Source of the DNA: Bradyrhizobium sp. LMTR 3
GTDB taxonomy: Bacteria; Pseudomonadota; Alphaproteobacteria; Rhizobiales; Xanthobacteraceae
DNA length: 64,000 nt
Assembly (NCBI RefSeq): GCF_001693485.1
Contig: NZ_MAXC01000043.1
Location: forward strand, 62,001 to 126,000
Direction: 5' to 3'
This document shows, in pieces, positions 32,884 through 41,575 of this stretch. The position numbers were made by a program, and so were the translations under genes. Within the stretch, counting starts at the first letter, position 1, and each line of letters starts with the position of its first letter. The notes under the pieces were generated by a model that did not search any database, was not told where the DNA came from, and saw nothing but the letters and a program-made list of their open reading frames with translations.

Positions 32884-33096
32884 GTGAGCATGGGAACCGT
32901 GAAGTGGTTTAACGCAACCAAGGGCTATGGCTTCATCCAGCCGGATGACGGCGGCAATGACGTGTTCGTGCACATCAGCGCTGTCGAGCGTGCCGGCCTC
33001 GGAACGTTGCGTGAAGGACAGAAGATCTCCTACGAAATCGTGGCAGATCGCCGCTCTGGCAAATCTTCGGCCGACAATCTGCGCGCCGCCGGATAA
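32884..33096 (+). CDS. cspA: CspA-family cold-shock protein
   Basis: A 70-residue single OB-fold RNA/ssDNA chaperone. RNP1 is KGYGFIQPD and RNP2 is DVFVHISAV. I use the GTG at 32884 (AAGGGA 8 bases upstream); ATG 32890 is possible. The 260-base upstream region is A/T-richer and could be a structured 5' leader, as in other cold-shock genes. A terminator follows. Confidence 0.96.
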   Translation: MSMGTVKWFNATKGYGFIQPDDGGNDVFVHISAVERAGLGTLREGQKISYEIVADRRSGKSSADNLRAAG

Positions 33097-33143
33097 GGGA
33101 TTTCCTCCGGCCTCGGCCGAGAAATCCCGTTCGAAAATTTGAA

Positions 33144-33172
33144 AAGGCCGCGCTGATGCGCGGCCTTTTTTA
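33144..33172 (+). terminator. Terminator of the cold-shock gene
   Basis: AAAAGGCCGCGC, TGAT loop, GCGCGGCCTTTTTT; 48 bases after the stop codon. Confidence 0.88.
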
Positions 33173-33396
33173 TTCGGCCGATGCGCGCGATTTGGCGATC
33201 GACGAAGAGCGCGCAGGCGTTGCGCCTTCACTGAGCCCAAGCCTTCACAGACCCAAAGTAGTAAAGAGATCGTAACCGACCACTGCTGAAATCGTTCGCA
33301 TCCGAGATCAGCCTGTTTTTCGGCAATCGGATTAATGGGCACTTAGGGAGGCCAGGGCTACGATCACGCGCTTTTGGATAGCCAGGGGGCGTTCTC

Positions 33397-34980
33397 GTGC
33401 CATTTCGTCTTAAGCCGTATCTTTCCCGTTTCCGCCGCGATCAACGCGGCAATATCGCGGTAATTTTCGGGATCGCGGCGATCCCCCTGATATCGGCCGT
33501 TGGTTCTGCGGTGGATTACTCGCTCGCGACCAGAGTGAAGGCAAAACTGCAATCCGCGGCAGATGCCGCGAGCATTGCCGCGCTTGCGCAGAAGTCGCCT
33601 GGCTTTCTCGCGGCCTCGAAAATGTCTGGCAACGGCTCGGTCAGCGACGGCGTTACCGACGCCAACAATGTCTTTGACGCCAACATGAACGGGATCACGG
33701 GCTACCAAAACCTGGTTCGCAGCAGCACCGTTACGAAGACCGGAATAAAACTGGCCGCCAGCGTCACGTTCACTGCCGAGGTACCGGTAACCTTCATGAA
33801 GGTGCTTGGGTTTCAGAAGCTGACGGTAACAGGCGTTTCAAGTTCGGCCGCCACGTTGCCGCCGTATCTCGATTTCTATCTGACTCTGGACGTCTCGGGC
33901 TCGATGGGCCTGGCGTCGACGAGCGCCGAGCAGACGCGGCTTTCCCAAGTCAATCCGGATAACTATCGCCAATATCCCACCGGCTGCACCTTCGCCTGCC
34001 ATTTTGCGCCACAGAACAGCGCGTGCACCAATACCGGGACCCAGGCATACCCAACGAACAACTACTGCATGGGCTATGCGATCTCGCGCGTCAGCCAAAG
34101 CGGATACAAGGGTCTTCTCTCCAACACTACAGTCAGTTCGACTTATCCTGCGGGCAAGAAGCTCTCAAATACGATGGCGGCCGGCCTGCCGAATTCGCTG
34201 TATGCGGCCTTGCCGCCGGTTTCATCCTGCGAGACCGACGGCACCGACGCCTGCATCCAGTTGCGCCTTGACGCGGTCGGCTACGCCTTGAACGAATTGT
34301 TCAAGACCGCGAACGCCGAGAAGAAGGTTCCCAACCAGTTCAAGGTCGGGCTGTACCCGTTCATTCGGTACCTCTACGCCTATTTTCCGCTGACCAGCAG
34401 CATCAACGGCGATCCCAAAACCTCCGGCACCATAAACTACGCAGCCGCAAACCTTGCCACGCAGCTTGACACAAATATAAATGCAAACCTTGGCTCCGGC
34501 GGCACGCATATCAGTGCCGCGCTTACTTCGGTCAATAACCTCATCTCCGGCGGCACCGGCGCCGTCGGCGACGGCAGCACGCCGACCACCCCGCAGCCTT
34601 ACGTCTTCCTCGTCACTGACGGCGCACAAAACAACCAGGTGAAAGGCGTTCCCAACGGTTCCTGGTCGGGTAGCAACCACGCTACCACGATTGACCTCCA
34701 AAACAGCCTGACGACCGTTCCCTCCTGCGAAGCCCTCAAGAACCGCGGCATCATCGTTTCCGTGCTCTACATTCCCTATGAAAAGATCGATCCCGTGAAT
34801 ACGAGCTTTGCCGGCAATGAAGGCACCTATGCCAACAACAACATTCAGTATATTCCGGCGAGCCTGAAGAAATGCGCGTCGCCCAGCTTCTTCTACACAG
34901 CGAGCACGCCCACTGAGATCAAAAACGCGCTGAACGCCATGTTCAAGCACGCGCTGCAGACCGCACATATTACGCAATGA
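33397..34980 (+). CDS. TadG-like Flp pilus assembly protein with vWA domain
   Basis: A 527-residue protein of the TadG type. Residues about 18-45 are a TadE-like membrane helix (RGNIAVIFGIAAIPLISAVG). A von Willebrand A domain begins near 158 with MIDAS LDVSGSM, and later has PYVFLVTDGAQNN. Between them lies an insert with several Cys (CTFACHF, ACTNTG, NNYCMGY, SSCETDGTDACIQ), probably disulphide-linked in the periplasm. GTG at 33397 has AGGGGGC upstream. It belongs to the left part of the split tad locus. Confidence 0.88.
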   Translation: MPFRLKPYLSRFRRDQRGNIAVIFGIAAIPLISAVGSAVDYSLATRVKAKLQSAADAASIAALAQKSPGFLAASKMSGNGSVSDGVTDANNVFDANMNGITGYQNLVRSSTVTKTGIKLAASVTFTAEVPVTFMKVLGFQKLTVTGVSSSAATLPPYLDFYLTLDVSGSMGLASTSAEQTRLSQVNPDNYRQYPTGCTFACHFAPQNSACTNTGTQAYPTNNYCMGYAISRVSQSGYKGLLSNTTVSSTYPAGKKLSNTMAAGLPNSLYAALPPVSSCETDGTDACIQLRLDAVGYALNELFKTANAEKKVPNQFKVGLYPFIRYLYAYFPLTSSINGDPKTSGTINYAAANLATQLDTNINANLGSGGTHISAALTSVNNLISGGTGAVGDGSTPTTPQPYVFLVTDGAQNNQVKGVPNGSWSGSNHATTIDLQNSLTTVPSCEALKNRGIIVSVLYIPYEKIDPVNTSFAGNEGTYANNNIQYIPASLKKCASPSFFYTASTPTEIKNALNAMFKHALQTAHITQ

Positions 34981-35648
34981 CCTGGCAGAAGGGGCCGGCC
35001 ATCAGCCAGGCGATAGATGGAGCAATTCCGGATTGCTGGCGCGCGCATTAGATCCTGATCCGATCAAACTGAAACGGGTCGGGATCTAATGTTTCTGTCT
35101 GAGCATGACCTCCAGGCAAACGCTTCGCGTTTGTCCCGAGGAAAACCGGCCTCCACATTGCGCTAACCTCACTGTGTCATAAGCCCCTCAGGATGAGGAG
35201 CGCCAACGGGTCCGCGCATAGCGCGCCCGATGACAGGCTCCGCGCCTCTCGAACCATGCGGCCCGTCTGCGGCCCACATCCTTCGAGACGTTCGCGGAGC
35301 TTGTCATCGGGCGTCGCGCGACCCGTTGGCGGGCACCTCAGGATATGGCGTTGAGCGGCTATGACGCGGTGAGACTAACGCGGCCCCTTCTGGTCCGGAT
35401 CATGCGCAGATCAAGCCCCACGATGGCGTTGGGCAGAGGCGCCTTGTGTCGGTCAGTGGAGAGTTGGACGTATCCTCGCGCTAAAATGCAATGCTGCTGT
35501 ACGGAAGCGGCTTTCCGATGCACCGGATCGAGCCCGCCCTTACCGAAGCCTGAACCAATGCACCCCCACGAATACAGCGCCGGTCCTCCTCCAGGAGAAG
35601 GTCGCGGTGAACGCTACGAGTTGCGAAGGTTGTCGCAGACTGCTGCCG
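34981..35648. other. Gene-free region with dispersed repeats
   Basis: 668 bases between convergent tad genes. It contains the palindrome at 35186-35344 and, at about 35050-35160, a GATCCGATCAAAC ... GTTTGTCCCGAGGAAAACCGG repeat of the AGCATGATC/GAAAACCGG family. The open frame at 35345-35704 is not coding-like. Confidence 0.65.
35186..35344. repeat. Large inverted repeat (GCCAACGGGTCCGCGC ... GCGCGACCCGTTGGC)
   Basis: Arms share CAACGGGT/ACCCGTTG, CGCGCCCGATGACA/TGTCATCGGGCG and GCTCCG/CGGAGC. Related to 7863-8045 and 18803-18924. Confidence 0.75.
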
Positions 35649-36284
35649 TCACAGCTTCGGACATTCGGCAGGAAGGGGATCCGAAGCGGATGCTCGATAT
35701 TTAACGCAGAGTTCCAGGCGCGGACGCGTGAAGGCGGCATCTTCAAAGCTTTTGCCAGTCTTCGCCATCACATAACCGACGGCCGGCGTATACTTGTAGC
35801 TGACCTCGCTCCAGATCACGTATGTCCCCTTGGCCACGACGAGAGCTGGCGGCAGCACCACAACGTCACCCTGATTATGAGGCGGCGTCGACGCGATCGT
35901 GACACCGCCTCCTGTATCGATCTTCAACCCCTTGCTCCACTGAACCCGAGCGACCCCCGTCGCGCTATCGACGTAAACCTCCGTGATCGAGGAGACCAAC
36001 GGCGACGCCGGGTAGGGTGTCATGATCGCCTTTGCCGTTTCGCCAAAACTGATGATATCTGCATCCACCACGCTCTTCATCTGAGACGTCAGATCGGAAA
36101 GCGTTCGCGCCACCAGGGTAGCCTTGCGATCCACAGCGATGGCCGACGAAATCTCGACCACTCCGAAGAACATCACCACCATCAGCGGAAAGATCATGGC
36201 AAACTCGATCGCCGCGAGGCCGCTGCGATCGTCCAACAAGCCGCGCACGCGAAGCGACATCTTCTGCATCGGGGATACCATCAT
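35649..36284 (-). CDS. TadE-like pseudopilin (TadE/TadF family)
   Basis: A 211-residue minor pseudopilin. The N-terminal SGLAAIEFAMIFPLMVVMFF contains the AxxEFAxxxP prepilin-like motif processed by TadV/CpaA. The rest is periplasmic, with Pro/Gly patches and terminal Cys (ELCVKYRASASDPLPAEC). The ATG at 36284 follows the stop of the previous gene by 1 base (TGATATGATG), so the two are co-translated. Confidence 0.85.
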   Translation of the reverse strand: MMVSPMQKMSLRVRGLLDDRSGLAAIEFAMIFPLMVVMFFGVVEISSAIAVDRKATLVARTLSDLTSQMKSVVDADIISFGETAKAIMTPYPASPLVSSITEVYVDSATGVARVQWSKGLKIDTGGGVTIASTPPHNQGDVVVLPPALVVAKGTYVIWSEVSYKYTPAVGYVMAKTGKSFEDAAFTRPRLELCVKYRASASDPLPAECPKL

Positions 36285-36285
36285 A

Positions 36286-36840
36286 TCACGGCTCTACATG
36301 AAAAGCGGCGGTCGCAGCGAGCAGCCGCTGTCTGCCGTTGAGATTTGCAATGTCGTAGCCGAACCCCGTCACATACAGCGGCCATTTGTAAAAGGCGCGA
36401 ATGACGACGGTATTGGGAGAGCCGGCTGCCGGCAGAGAATATGAGAAAGGTCCGGTCAGGTTTCCACCGACGATCGGAGGGGTAATCGTGATCGCGGTGC
36501 CCGGGGTAAAGACCTTCACATCCACAGTAAGGTTGGCCAGATTGCCGGAGCAGTTAAACATCGCCTTGATGCGATTGCAGAGGTCCGTTTTGAACGCAGC
36601 TTCGTCCATGCCGCTGTCCTGGGCTTGATGCGTGAGCATCAGCCGCGCGCTTTGCTGCATTCCATGATCCAGAACCTGGCCGGCAAAAAAAATAATCGCC
36701 GTCTCGAGAATCGCGAACAGCATGCCGAAGAACAACGGCGCAATCAGCGCAAACTCGACGGCGGCCGAACCCCGGCGGTTGCGGCGAAATCGGTACAGTG
36801 CATTTCTGACAGAGACTGTTGCAACAGCGGGTGACGACAT
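36286..36840 (-). CDS. TadE/TadF-like pseudopilin
   Basis: A 184-residue protein with RGSAAVEFALIAPLFFGMLF, the TadE-type membrane segment, then IIFFAGQVLDHGMQQSARLM and a periplasmic domain with Cys at CNRIKAMFNC. Probably a minor pilin or assembly factor of the Flp pilus. Overlaps in operon with the next gene. Confidence 0.85.
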   Translation of the reverse strand: MSSPAVATVSVRNALYRFRRNRRGSAAVEFALIAPLFFGMLFAILETAIIFFAGQVLDHGMQQSARLMLTHQAQDSGMDEAAFKTDLCNRIKAMFNCSGNLANLTVDVKVFTPGTAITITPPIVGGNLTGPFSYSLPAAGSPNTVVIRAFYKWPLYVTGFGYDIANLNGRQRLLAATAAFHVEP

Positions 36841-37031
36841 CGAAAGATCCCCAGACGGCAGCGATTATCCGCCTGCAAGAACTACCTGAAAGTGATTGTG
36901 GAAGTGTTTCGTCGAATCGAGGCAGAGCGGCCCGGCCCGCTAACCGGGCGTTAACAATGTTCTGAGCGGGCCTCGTGCGGGCCGAGATCGATTCGTGGAC
37001 AGGGTAATGTGCCGGATGCGCCAACTGGAGC

Positions 37032-37058
37032 TTCGGTTCTGATACAATCAGAACCGAA
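37032..37058. other. Strong 12-bp hairpin before the secretin-N gene's end
   Basis: TTCGGTTCTGAT, ACA loop, ATCAGAACCGAA: a perfect stem 6 bases beyond the stop codon of the gene at 37064. Neither side has a T-run, so it is not a textbook terminator; it may be a weak terminator or an mRNA end. Confidence 0.5.
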
Positions 37059-37063
37059 AAGGT

Positions 37064-37564
37064 TCAGTTTGCCGATTTAGCGCCAGCGCCACTGGCCTGA
37101 CCGCTGAGAGAACCGGCCTGATCGATCGCCGATTTGAAGTAGGTCTCGCCGTCGCCGAGGGTGACGCGGCGCTGGCAGATCGGCATGCAGCTATAGGATT
37201 CGCGCTCAACGCCGCGATAGACGGTGACGAGCTGATCGGTCGGGCCTTCGACCTGAATCTGACGATCGACCAGCACGTCGCCGTTGCGGTCCATGGCGAT
37301 GAAATTGGTCGCGCCGTAGCCCTTGCCGGTGACGACGACGATGCCGCCGCTCTGCAGCGTGACGTCCGCAATCAGCGGATTTCCGACCACGATGGTGGAG
37401 ACCTTGGCGGGAAGCTTCACGAGCTTCGCCTGATCGACATAGACGGCGATCCGGTCGGGATCGGGCGAGGCCAGGCCGATGGCCGGCCACAGCAGGATTC
37501 CTGCAGCGAGGGAACGCAATCCAACACGCGCGCGTGCGCGAATACGCGGGAACTTGAACGACAT
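37064..37564 (-). CDS. Stand-alone secretin N-terminal (pilus formation) domain
   Basis: A 166-residue exported protein: signal peptide (about 1-32, LRSLAAGILLWPAIGLAS) then a T2SS/T3SS pilus-N domain with RIAVYVDQAKLVKLPAKVST, IVVGNPLIADVTLQSGGIVV and VTGKGYGATNFIAMDRNGDV. This is the domain seen at the N-terminus of CpaC, here without a secretin body. The C-terminus has SYSCMPICQRRVTLGD with two cysteines. It may dock onto the CpaC ring or act as a pilotin-like partner. Confidence 0.85.
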   Translation of the reverse strand: MSFKFPRIRARARVGLRSLAAGILLWPAIGLASPDPDRIAVYVDQAKLVKLPAKVSTIVVGNPLIADVTLQSGGIVVVTGKGYGATNFIAMDRNGDVLVDRQIQVEGPTDQLVTVYRGVERESYSCMPICQRRVTLGDGETYFKSAIDQAGSLSGQASGAGAKSAN

Positions 37565-37700
37565 ATTTTACCCCGGGGCATCAACAAGCCGGCGATGGCG
37601 ATACGCAGCGGAACCGGCGCCCGACACGGATGAATCTGACGACAATTCATGAACAAAGGGCAAATAGACCCCGAAATCGGGCAAGAAATCCGCCGCCGAC

Positions 37701-38528
37701 CTACTTGCGGAATGGGTAAGTCAGTTGCCCAATGATTTCGCGCGGGAACGAGGACTGATCATCCACGCCAAATTGGTCCGGCAGGCGGCCCTGCGGCATC
37801 CGGAAGGTCCCGAACAGGATGTCCCAGAGCGGAAAGGTGCCCGCGAAATTGCTGTCGCCGCCTTCTTCGCGCGCGGTGTGGTGCCAGCGGTGAAACACCG
37901 GCGTTACCACGACGTATTTGAACGGTCCGAGGGTCCAGTTGAGGTTGGCGTGAACGAACGCCGACAGGAAGATGTTGAACGGGCCGAGCCAGAGCATTAC
38001 GCCCGGCGAAATGCCGGCCATCAGCAGCGCGACGTCGACCCCGATGGTACCTAGCAGCAGGTTGACAGGATGAAAGCGCGCCGCCGAAATCCAGTCGACA
38101 TCCTCCGACGAATGGTGAATGGCGTGGTATTTCCAGAACCCGCCGCCATGAAACATGCGGTGCAGCCAGTACATCATGAAATCGGTTGCGACCAGAAACA
38201 GGATCGCCTGCAGCCAAAACGGCAGCCTCGACAACGGGCCGTGGCCGTTGTCGTAGAAGGCGATCAGCTCGTCGGCGTCGCGAATTCCGAACACCAGCGC
38301 GGCGCCGAGCACCAACAGGGCGACGCGGAAGACGCGCGTGAACAGCGGCACCAGGAACCAGTAGCAGATGTCGGTGACGAGTTCGCGCTTGCGCCACCAG
38401 GGCTTACCGGGATTGCAAGGCCAGAAATGCGAAAGCACCGAGAACAGTAGCGCCAGCGCGATCGTGACCGGCACCACCTTGGCCAGGGTCTGGCCCAGCA
38501 TCTCGACGACTTCGATCGGCAGGTTCAT
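37701..38528 (-). CDS. Sterol desaturase / fatty acid hydroxylase family protein
   Basis: A 275-residue di-iron membrane protein. Histidine boxes HRMFH, HAIHHS and HRWHHT give the expected eight-His cluster. About four helices. Substrates of bacterial members include sterols, hopanoid or fatty-acyl lipids; unassigned here. The ATG at 38528 is the shared start with the fragment at 40039-40247. Confidence 0.88.
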   Translation of the reverse strand: MNLPIEVVEMLGQTLAKVVPVTIALALLFSVLSHFWPCNPGKPWWRKRELVTDICYWFLVPLFTRVFRVALLVLGAALVFGIRDADELIAFYDNGHGPLSRLPFWLQAILFLVATDFMMYWLHRMFHGGGFWKYHAIHHSSEDVDWISAARFHPVNLLLGTIGVDVALLMAGISPGVMLWLGPFNIFLSAFVHANLNWTLGPFKYVVVTPVFHRWHHTAREEGGDSNFAGTFPLWDILFGTFRMPQGRLPDQFGVDDQSSFPREIIGQLTYPFRK

Positions 38529-38590
38529 CCGGCCCGCGTACCAGAATCCCGGCTCGCCCGCCAGTTGGCGTCCCCAAAAGATCGGCCGGA

Positions 38591-40042
38591 TCAGTTGGCC
38601 GTGCGAACGTGCAGCACCGCATTCTCATCGGCGTAAGCGCGCCGCCAGCCGCCAATATGATCGAGCAGGCCGACCGCAGGCGTAGACGGCGTCAGCAGCA
38701 CGGCGTCGATGTTCCAGGTCTTGAGAATGTCGAGAAGCTGGTTGACGTCCTTGAGCTTGAGCGCACGGTAATAGGCCATTTCGAACGCTTCGCCGTAGAG
38801 CTCGGCGCGCCCGTCGACGAACACGGGCATCTGCCGCCAGATCAAATAGCCGCCGAACGGGAGATCGTTGAAAATACGCTTGGGATTATGCGTCCTCAGC
38901 GCATCGACTGCCGCCGCCGGCGAATGTCGTTCGGGCGGTGCAAACCTGGTGTTGGCCGCGAGCAGCCATGTCGAGCCGCCGAGCAAGATCATCCCTGCAG
39001 CCAGCACAGGCATCGAAGCGCCGGTGCGGGCAGACCAGGCTGGTCGCAGCGCGAACTGCGACGCCACCGGCGCGAGCACCACGATCGGCAGCAGCAATGC
39101 GAAGATCTCTAAATTCCTGACATGCGACAACGCCATGTGCAAAAGGCCCAGCACCAGCGCGATCCGCGGCGGCGAGAGCTTGACGCCGCTATAAAGCGCG
39201 GCTGCGATCAGCGCGAGGATCGCCATCTCGAACTCGCCGAACTTGCTGAAGTCCGCCGGCGTCCATTCATAGATCACATGCAGGAGCTCGCCGAGATCGA
39301 GAATCTTGCGTGCGGCGAGGATCGATCCCCACCCGTAAGGCGTGGCGCAGCAGGCCGCCAGCGCGCCGATGCCGAACGCCGCCCAACGCAGCGCCAGCGG
39401 CTTTTGCTGTGCCCGATCGGCATTCCACAGCGCATCGAGCGCGAACGCGCCGACCAGCACCAGGCCAAACACGAATCCGCCGTGCAGGTTCGCCCACAAC
39501 GCGATCAACGAGAGCAGCCATGGCGACGGCGCCTGGCCGCGCTCGCTCGCCGACATCAGCCCGTTCGCCCACGCAAGCATGATCGGCAGCGCCAGCACAT
39601 GCGGCCGCGCCAGAAAATGCCCCATCGAAAGCGCCGACGCCGCCATCGCGAAGGTGACGGCATGGACGGCGGGGATGCGGCGGCCGAGAATATAAGCGAG
39701 CAGTGCGAAGGTTGCGGCGATGCAGCTCGAGGCGAGAACCACCGGCCCGGTCCAACCCGCCAGATTGTAGCTTGCCGCATACAGCACCTGCGCCAGCCAG
39801 GACGACGATGTCCATGGCTCTCCGGCCTTGGTGAAGGAATAGATGTCGGTGCGCGGCAAGGCGTTGTGATCGAGGATCCACTGGCCCACGGTGATCTGCC
39901 AGTAGGTATCGGAATCGTTCAGGAGCATGCCGCCATTGCTCAATAGCAGCGCGTACACACCGATGCCGACCCATAGCCATGCAGGTACCTGGCCGAGGAT
40001 GGCGGACTTCTCATTGGAAGCCGCCGCAATAATTGTATTCAT
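38591..40042 (-). CDS. Polytopic membrane protein, function unknown
   Basis: A 483-residue protein with about 10-11 hydrophobic helices, starting MNTIIAAASNEKSAILGQVP. The first periplasmic loop contains LLNDSDTYWQITVGQWILDH with acidic/aromatic residues reminiscent of GT-C glycosyltransferases and related membrane transferases. C-terminal soluble part: RIFNDLPFGGYLIWRQMPVF, VDGRAELYGEAFE. No donor/acceptor motif is certain. Start ATG at 40042 overlaps the TGA of the desaturase fragment; the longer frame to 40114 would read that fragment. Confidence 0.8.
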   Translation of the reverse strand: MNTIIAAASNEKSAILGQVPAWLWVGIGVYALLLSNGGMLLNDSDTYWQITVGQWILDHNALPRTDIYSFTKAGEPWTSSSWLAQVLYAASYNLAGWTGPVVLASSCIAATFALLAYILGRRIPAVHAVTFAMAASALSMGHFLARPHVLALPIMLAWANGLMSASERGQAPSPWLLSLIALWANLHGGFVFGLVLVGAFALDALWNADRAQQKPLALRWAAFGIGALAACCATPYGWGSILAARKILDLGELLHVIYEWTPADFSKFGEFEMAILALIAAALYSGVKLSPPRIALVLGLLHMALSHVRNLEIFALLLPIVVLAPVASQFALRPAWSARTGASMPVLAAGMILLGGSTWLLAANTRFAPPERHSPAAAVDALRTHNPKRIFNDLPFGGYLIWRQMPVFVDGRAELYGEAFEMAYYRALKLKDVNQLLDILKTWNIDAVLLTPSTPAVGLLDHIGGWRRAYADENAVLHVRTAN

Positions 40043-40247
40043 GTCATCAGCCCGCAAAACACCGGCACGAAGAACCAGTAGCAGATGTCGGTGATGAGCT
40101 CGCGCTTGCGCCACCAGGGCTTGCCGGGATTGCAGGCCAGAAATGCGAGGGTGCCGTGAACACGAAGGCGAGCGCGATCGTGACCGGAACGACCTTCGCC
40201 ATCGTCTCGTCTACCACCTCGGTGACTTCCATTGGCAAACCGGACAT
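40039..40247 (-). pseudogene. Frameshifted, truncated copy of the desaturase 5' end
   Basis: Translation begins MSGLPMEVTEVVDETMAKVV and PVTIALAFVFTAPSHFWPA, matching the desaturase N-terminus (EVVEM...TLAKVVPVTIALALLF). It then shifts frame and continues NPGKPWWRKRELITDICYWF before a stop. The shift is one missing base: GCAGGCC here versus GCAAGGCC at 38415. Only the first about 60 codons are kept. It lies directly in front of the membrane protein gene. Confidence 0.85.
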
Positions 40248-40556
40248 GACGGCCTCGTTCGATCGGGGAGCACAAGGGGTATCCGCTCGCGCTTAAGGAG
40301 CCGTGAATCAAAGGAGTCGGCCGACACTGCGCGATCGCGACGAACGACCCGCAGTCGTAACTTGCATTTTATCGAACGCCTTAATGCAGCGTTTACTGTG
40401 CTCAAGAACTGCAAGTTCCAAGCATTTTTGCACGGTCGAATTAACTGCGCCGAAATTGTCGCACCCTAGGGTGACGTCATGGTCACGGTGCTGAGAACGC
40501 CGGCGAGACCAAACTGAAGTTCGACCAGCCACGTGTGTACACAGGAGCTATCATCT
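40248..40556. other. Intergenic promoter region of the pilin gene
   Basis: 309 bases between the desaturase fragment (-) and the Flp pilin (+). Contains the pilin ribosome site but no promoter motif I can name. Confidence 0.5.
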
Positions 40557-40721
40557 ATGAAGAATCTCGTTTTGCGTTTCGTGAAGGATGAGTCCGGCGC
40601 CACCGCCATCGAGTACGGCCTGATCGCCGCCGGCATCTCGGTCGGGATCATCGCCGCCGTCAACGGCATCGGCACCAAGCTGAGCACGGCCTTCACTTCG
40701 ATCTCGACCGACCTGAAATAA
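40557..40721 (+). CDS. flp: Flp-family type IVb pilin
   Basis: A 54-residue major pilin. The short leader ends at the processing site before ATAIEYGLIAAGISVGII, the Flp motif (E/Y after the G). The helix is hydrophobic and the tail short. ATG at 40557 with AGGAG 9 bases upstream. Secreted and polymerised by the Tad machinery encoded downstream. Confidence 0.96.
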   Translation: MKNLVLRFVKDESGATAIEYGLIAAGISVGIIAAVNGIGTKLSTAFTSISTDLK

Positions 40722-40743
40722 GCGACGGTTGCGAGCAAGCGTC

Positions 40744-40772
40744 AAAAGGCCCCGGCAAGCCGGGGCCTTTAT
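40744..40772 (+). terminator. Terminator of the pilin gene
   Basis: AAAAGGCCCCGGC, AAGC, GCCGGGGCCTTTATT; it lies 22 bases after the pilin stop. Leaky termination would give more pilin than machinery. Confidence 0.8.
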
Positions 40773-40923
40773 TCGTTTTGGCAAGGCGCGCGCTGGATTT
40801 AGCAAGCCGCCGCCGGATGTGACATGAGACGCGACATTCCGGCGTTTCCCGATTGTTCATTTCTCATGGCTAGGCTCGGCCAGAGCCTGGACCCCGGGTT
40901 AGCCGCAGCGTGTGTGAAAATTC

Positions 40924-41448
40924 ATGATTCTCGATACCGCCCGCCTCCTGCTGTTTCCGGCCCTGATGGCGTTCGCAGCCGCGAGCGACCTCTTCACCAT
41001 GACGATTTCGAACCGCGTGTCGCTGGCACTGATCGCCGGCTTTGTGACGCTTGCAGTGCTGGGCGGCATGGGCCTGCACGACATGCTCTTGCATATCGGC
41101 GCCGGCGCCGCCGTTCTGGTGGTGGCCTTCGCCTGCTTCGCGATGGGCTGGGTCGGCGGCGGCGACGCCAAGATCGCAGCCAGCGTGGCGCTCTGGTTCG
41201 GTTTCGACCATCTTCTGAATTTTCTGGTCTACGCCTCGCTGTTCGGCGGGGCACTGACGCTGTTGCTGCTGCAATTCCGACAGTGGCCGCTCCCCTACCC
41301 GCTTTCGGGACAGGCCTGGCTGAACCGGTTGCACGACAAGCAGAGCGGAATCCCCTACGGCATCGCGCTCGCCCTCGGCGCGCTGATCGTCTATCCGGAG
41401 ACCGCATGGATCAAGGCGATCGACCTTGCTCACCTCGCCATGCGCTGA
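40924..41448 (+). CDS. cpaA: Prepilin peptidase CpaA/TadV
   Basis: A 174-residue A24-family aspartyl peptidase that cleaves Flp prepilin and TadE-like prepilins. The two catalytic aspartates are in AAASDLFTMTISNR and WVGGGDAKIAASV. Six or so helices. It lacks the N-terminal methyltransferase domain, as expected for the Tad type. Confidence 0.95.
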   Translation: MILDTARLLLFPALMAFAAASDLFTMTISNRVSLALIAGFVTLAVLGGMGLHDMLLHIGAGAAVLVVAFACFAMGWVGGGDAKIAASVALWFGFDHLLNFLVYASLFGGALTLLLLQFRQWPLPYPLSGQAWLNRLHDKQSGIPYGIALALGALIVYPETAWIKAIDLAHLAMR

Positions 41449-41575
41449 TCCAGCACCGCTAACTTTCCGTTAGGGCAATTTACACACGCCTCATTAACCA
41501 TGCTTTGACGAATAGCTGGTCAACTCCCATCACGGCGACGGAAGCGTCGCGGCGTAATGTGGAAAGTGAAGCGTA

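Noticed and set aside
35345..35704. 119-residue plus-strand frame
   Set aside because: Begins in a palindromic repeat, has no ribosome site and overlaps the end of the TadE-like gene on the other strand.
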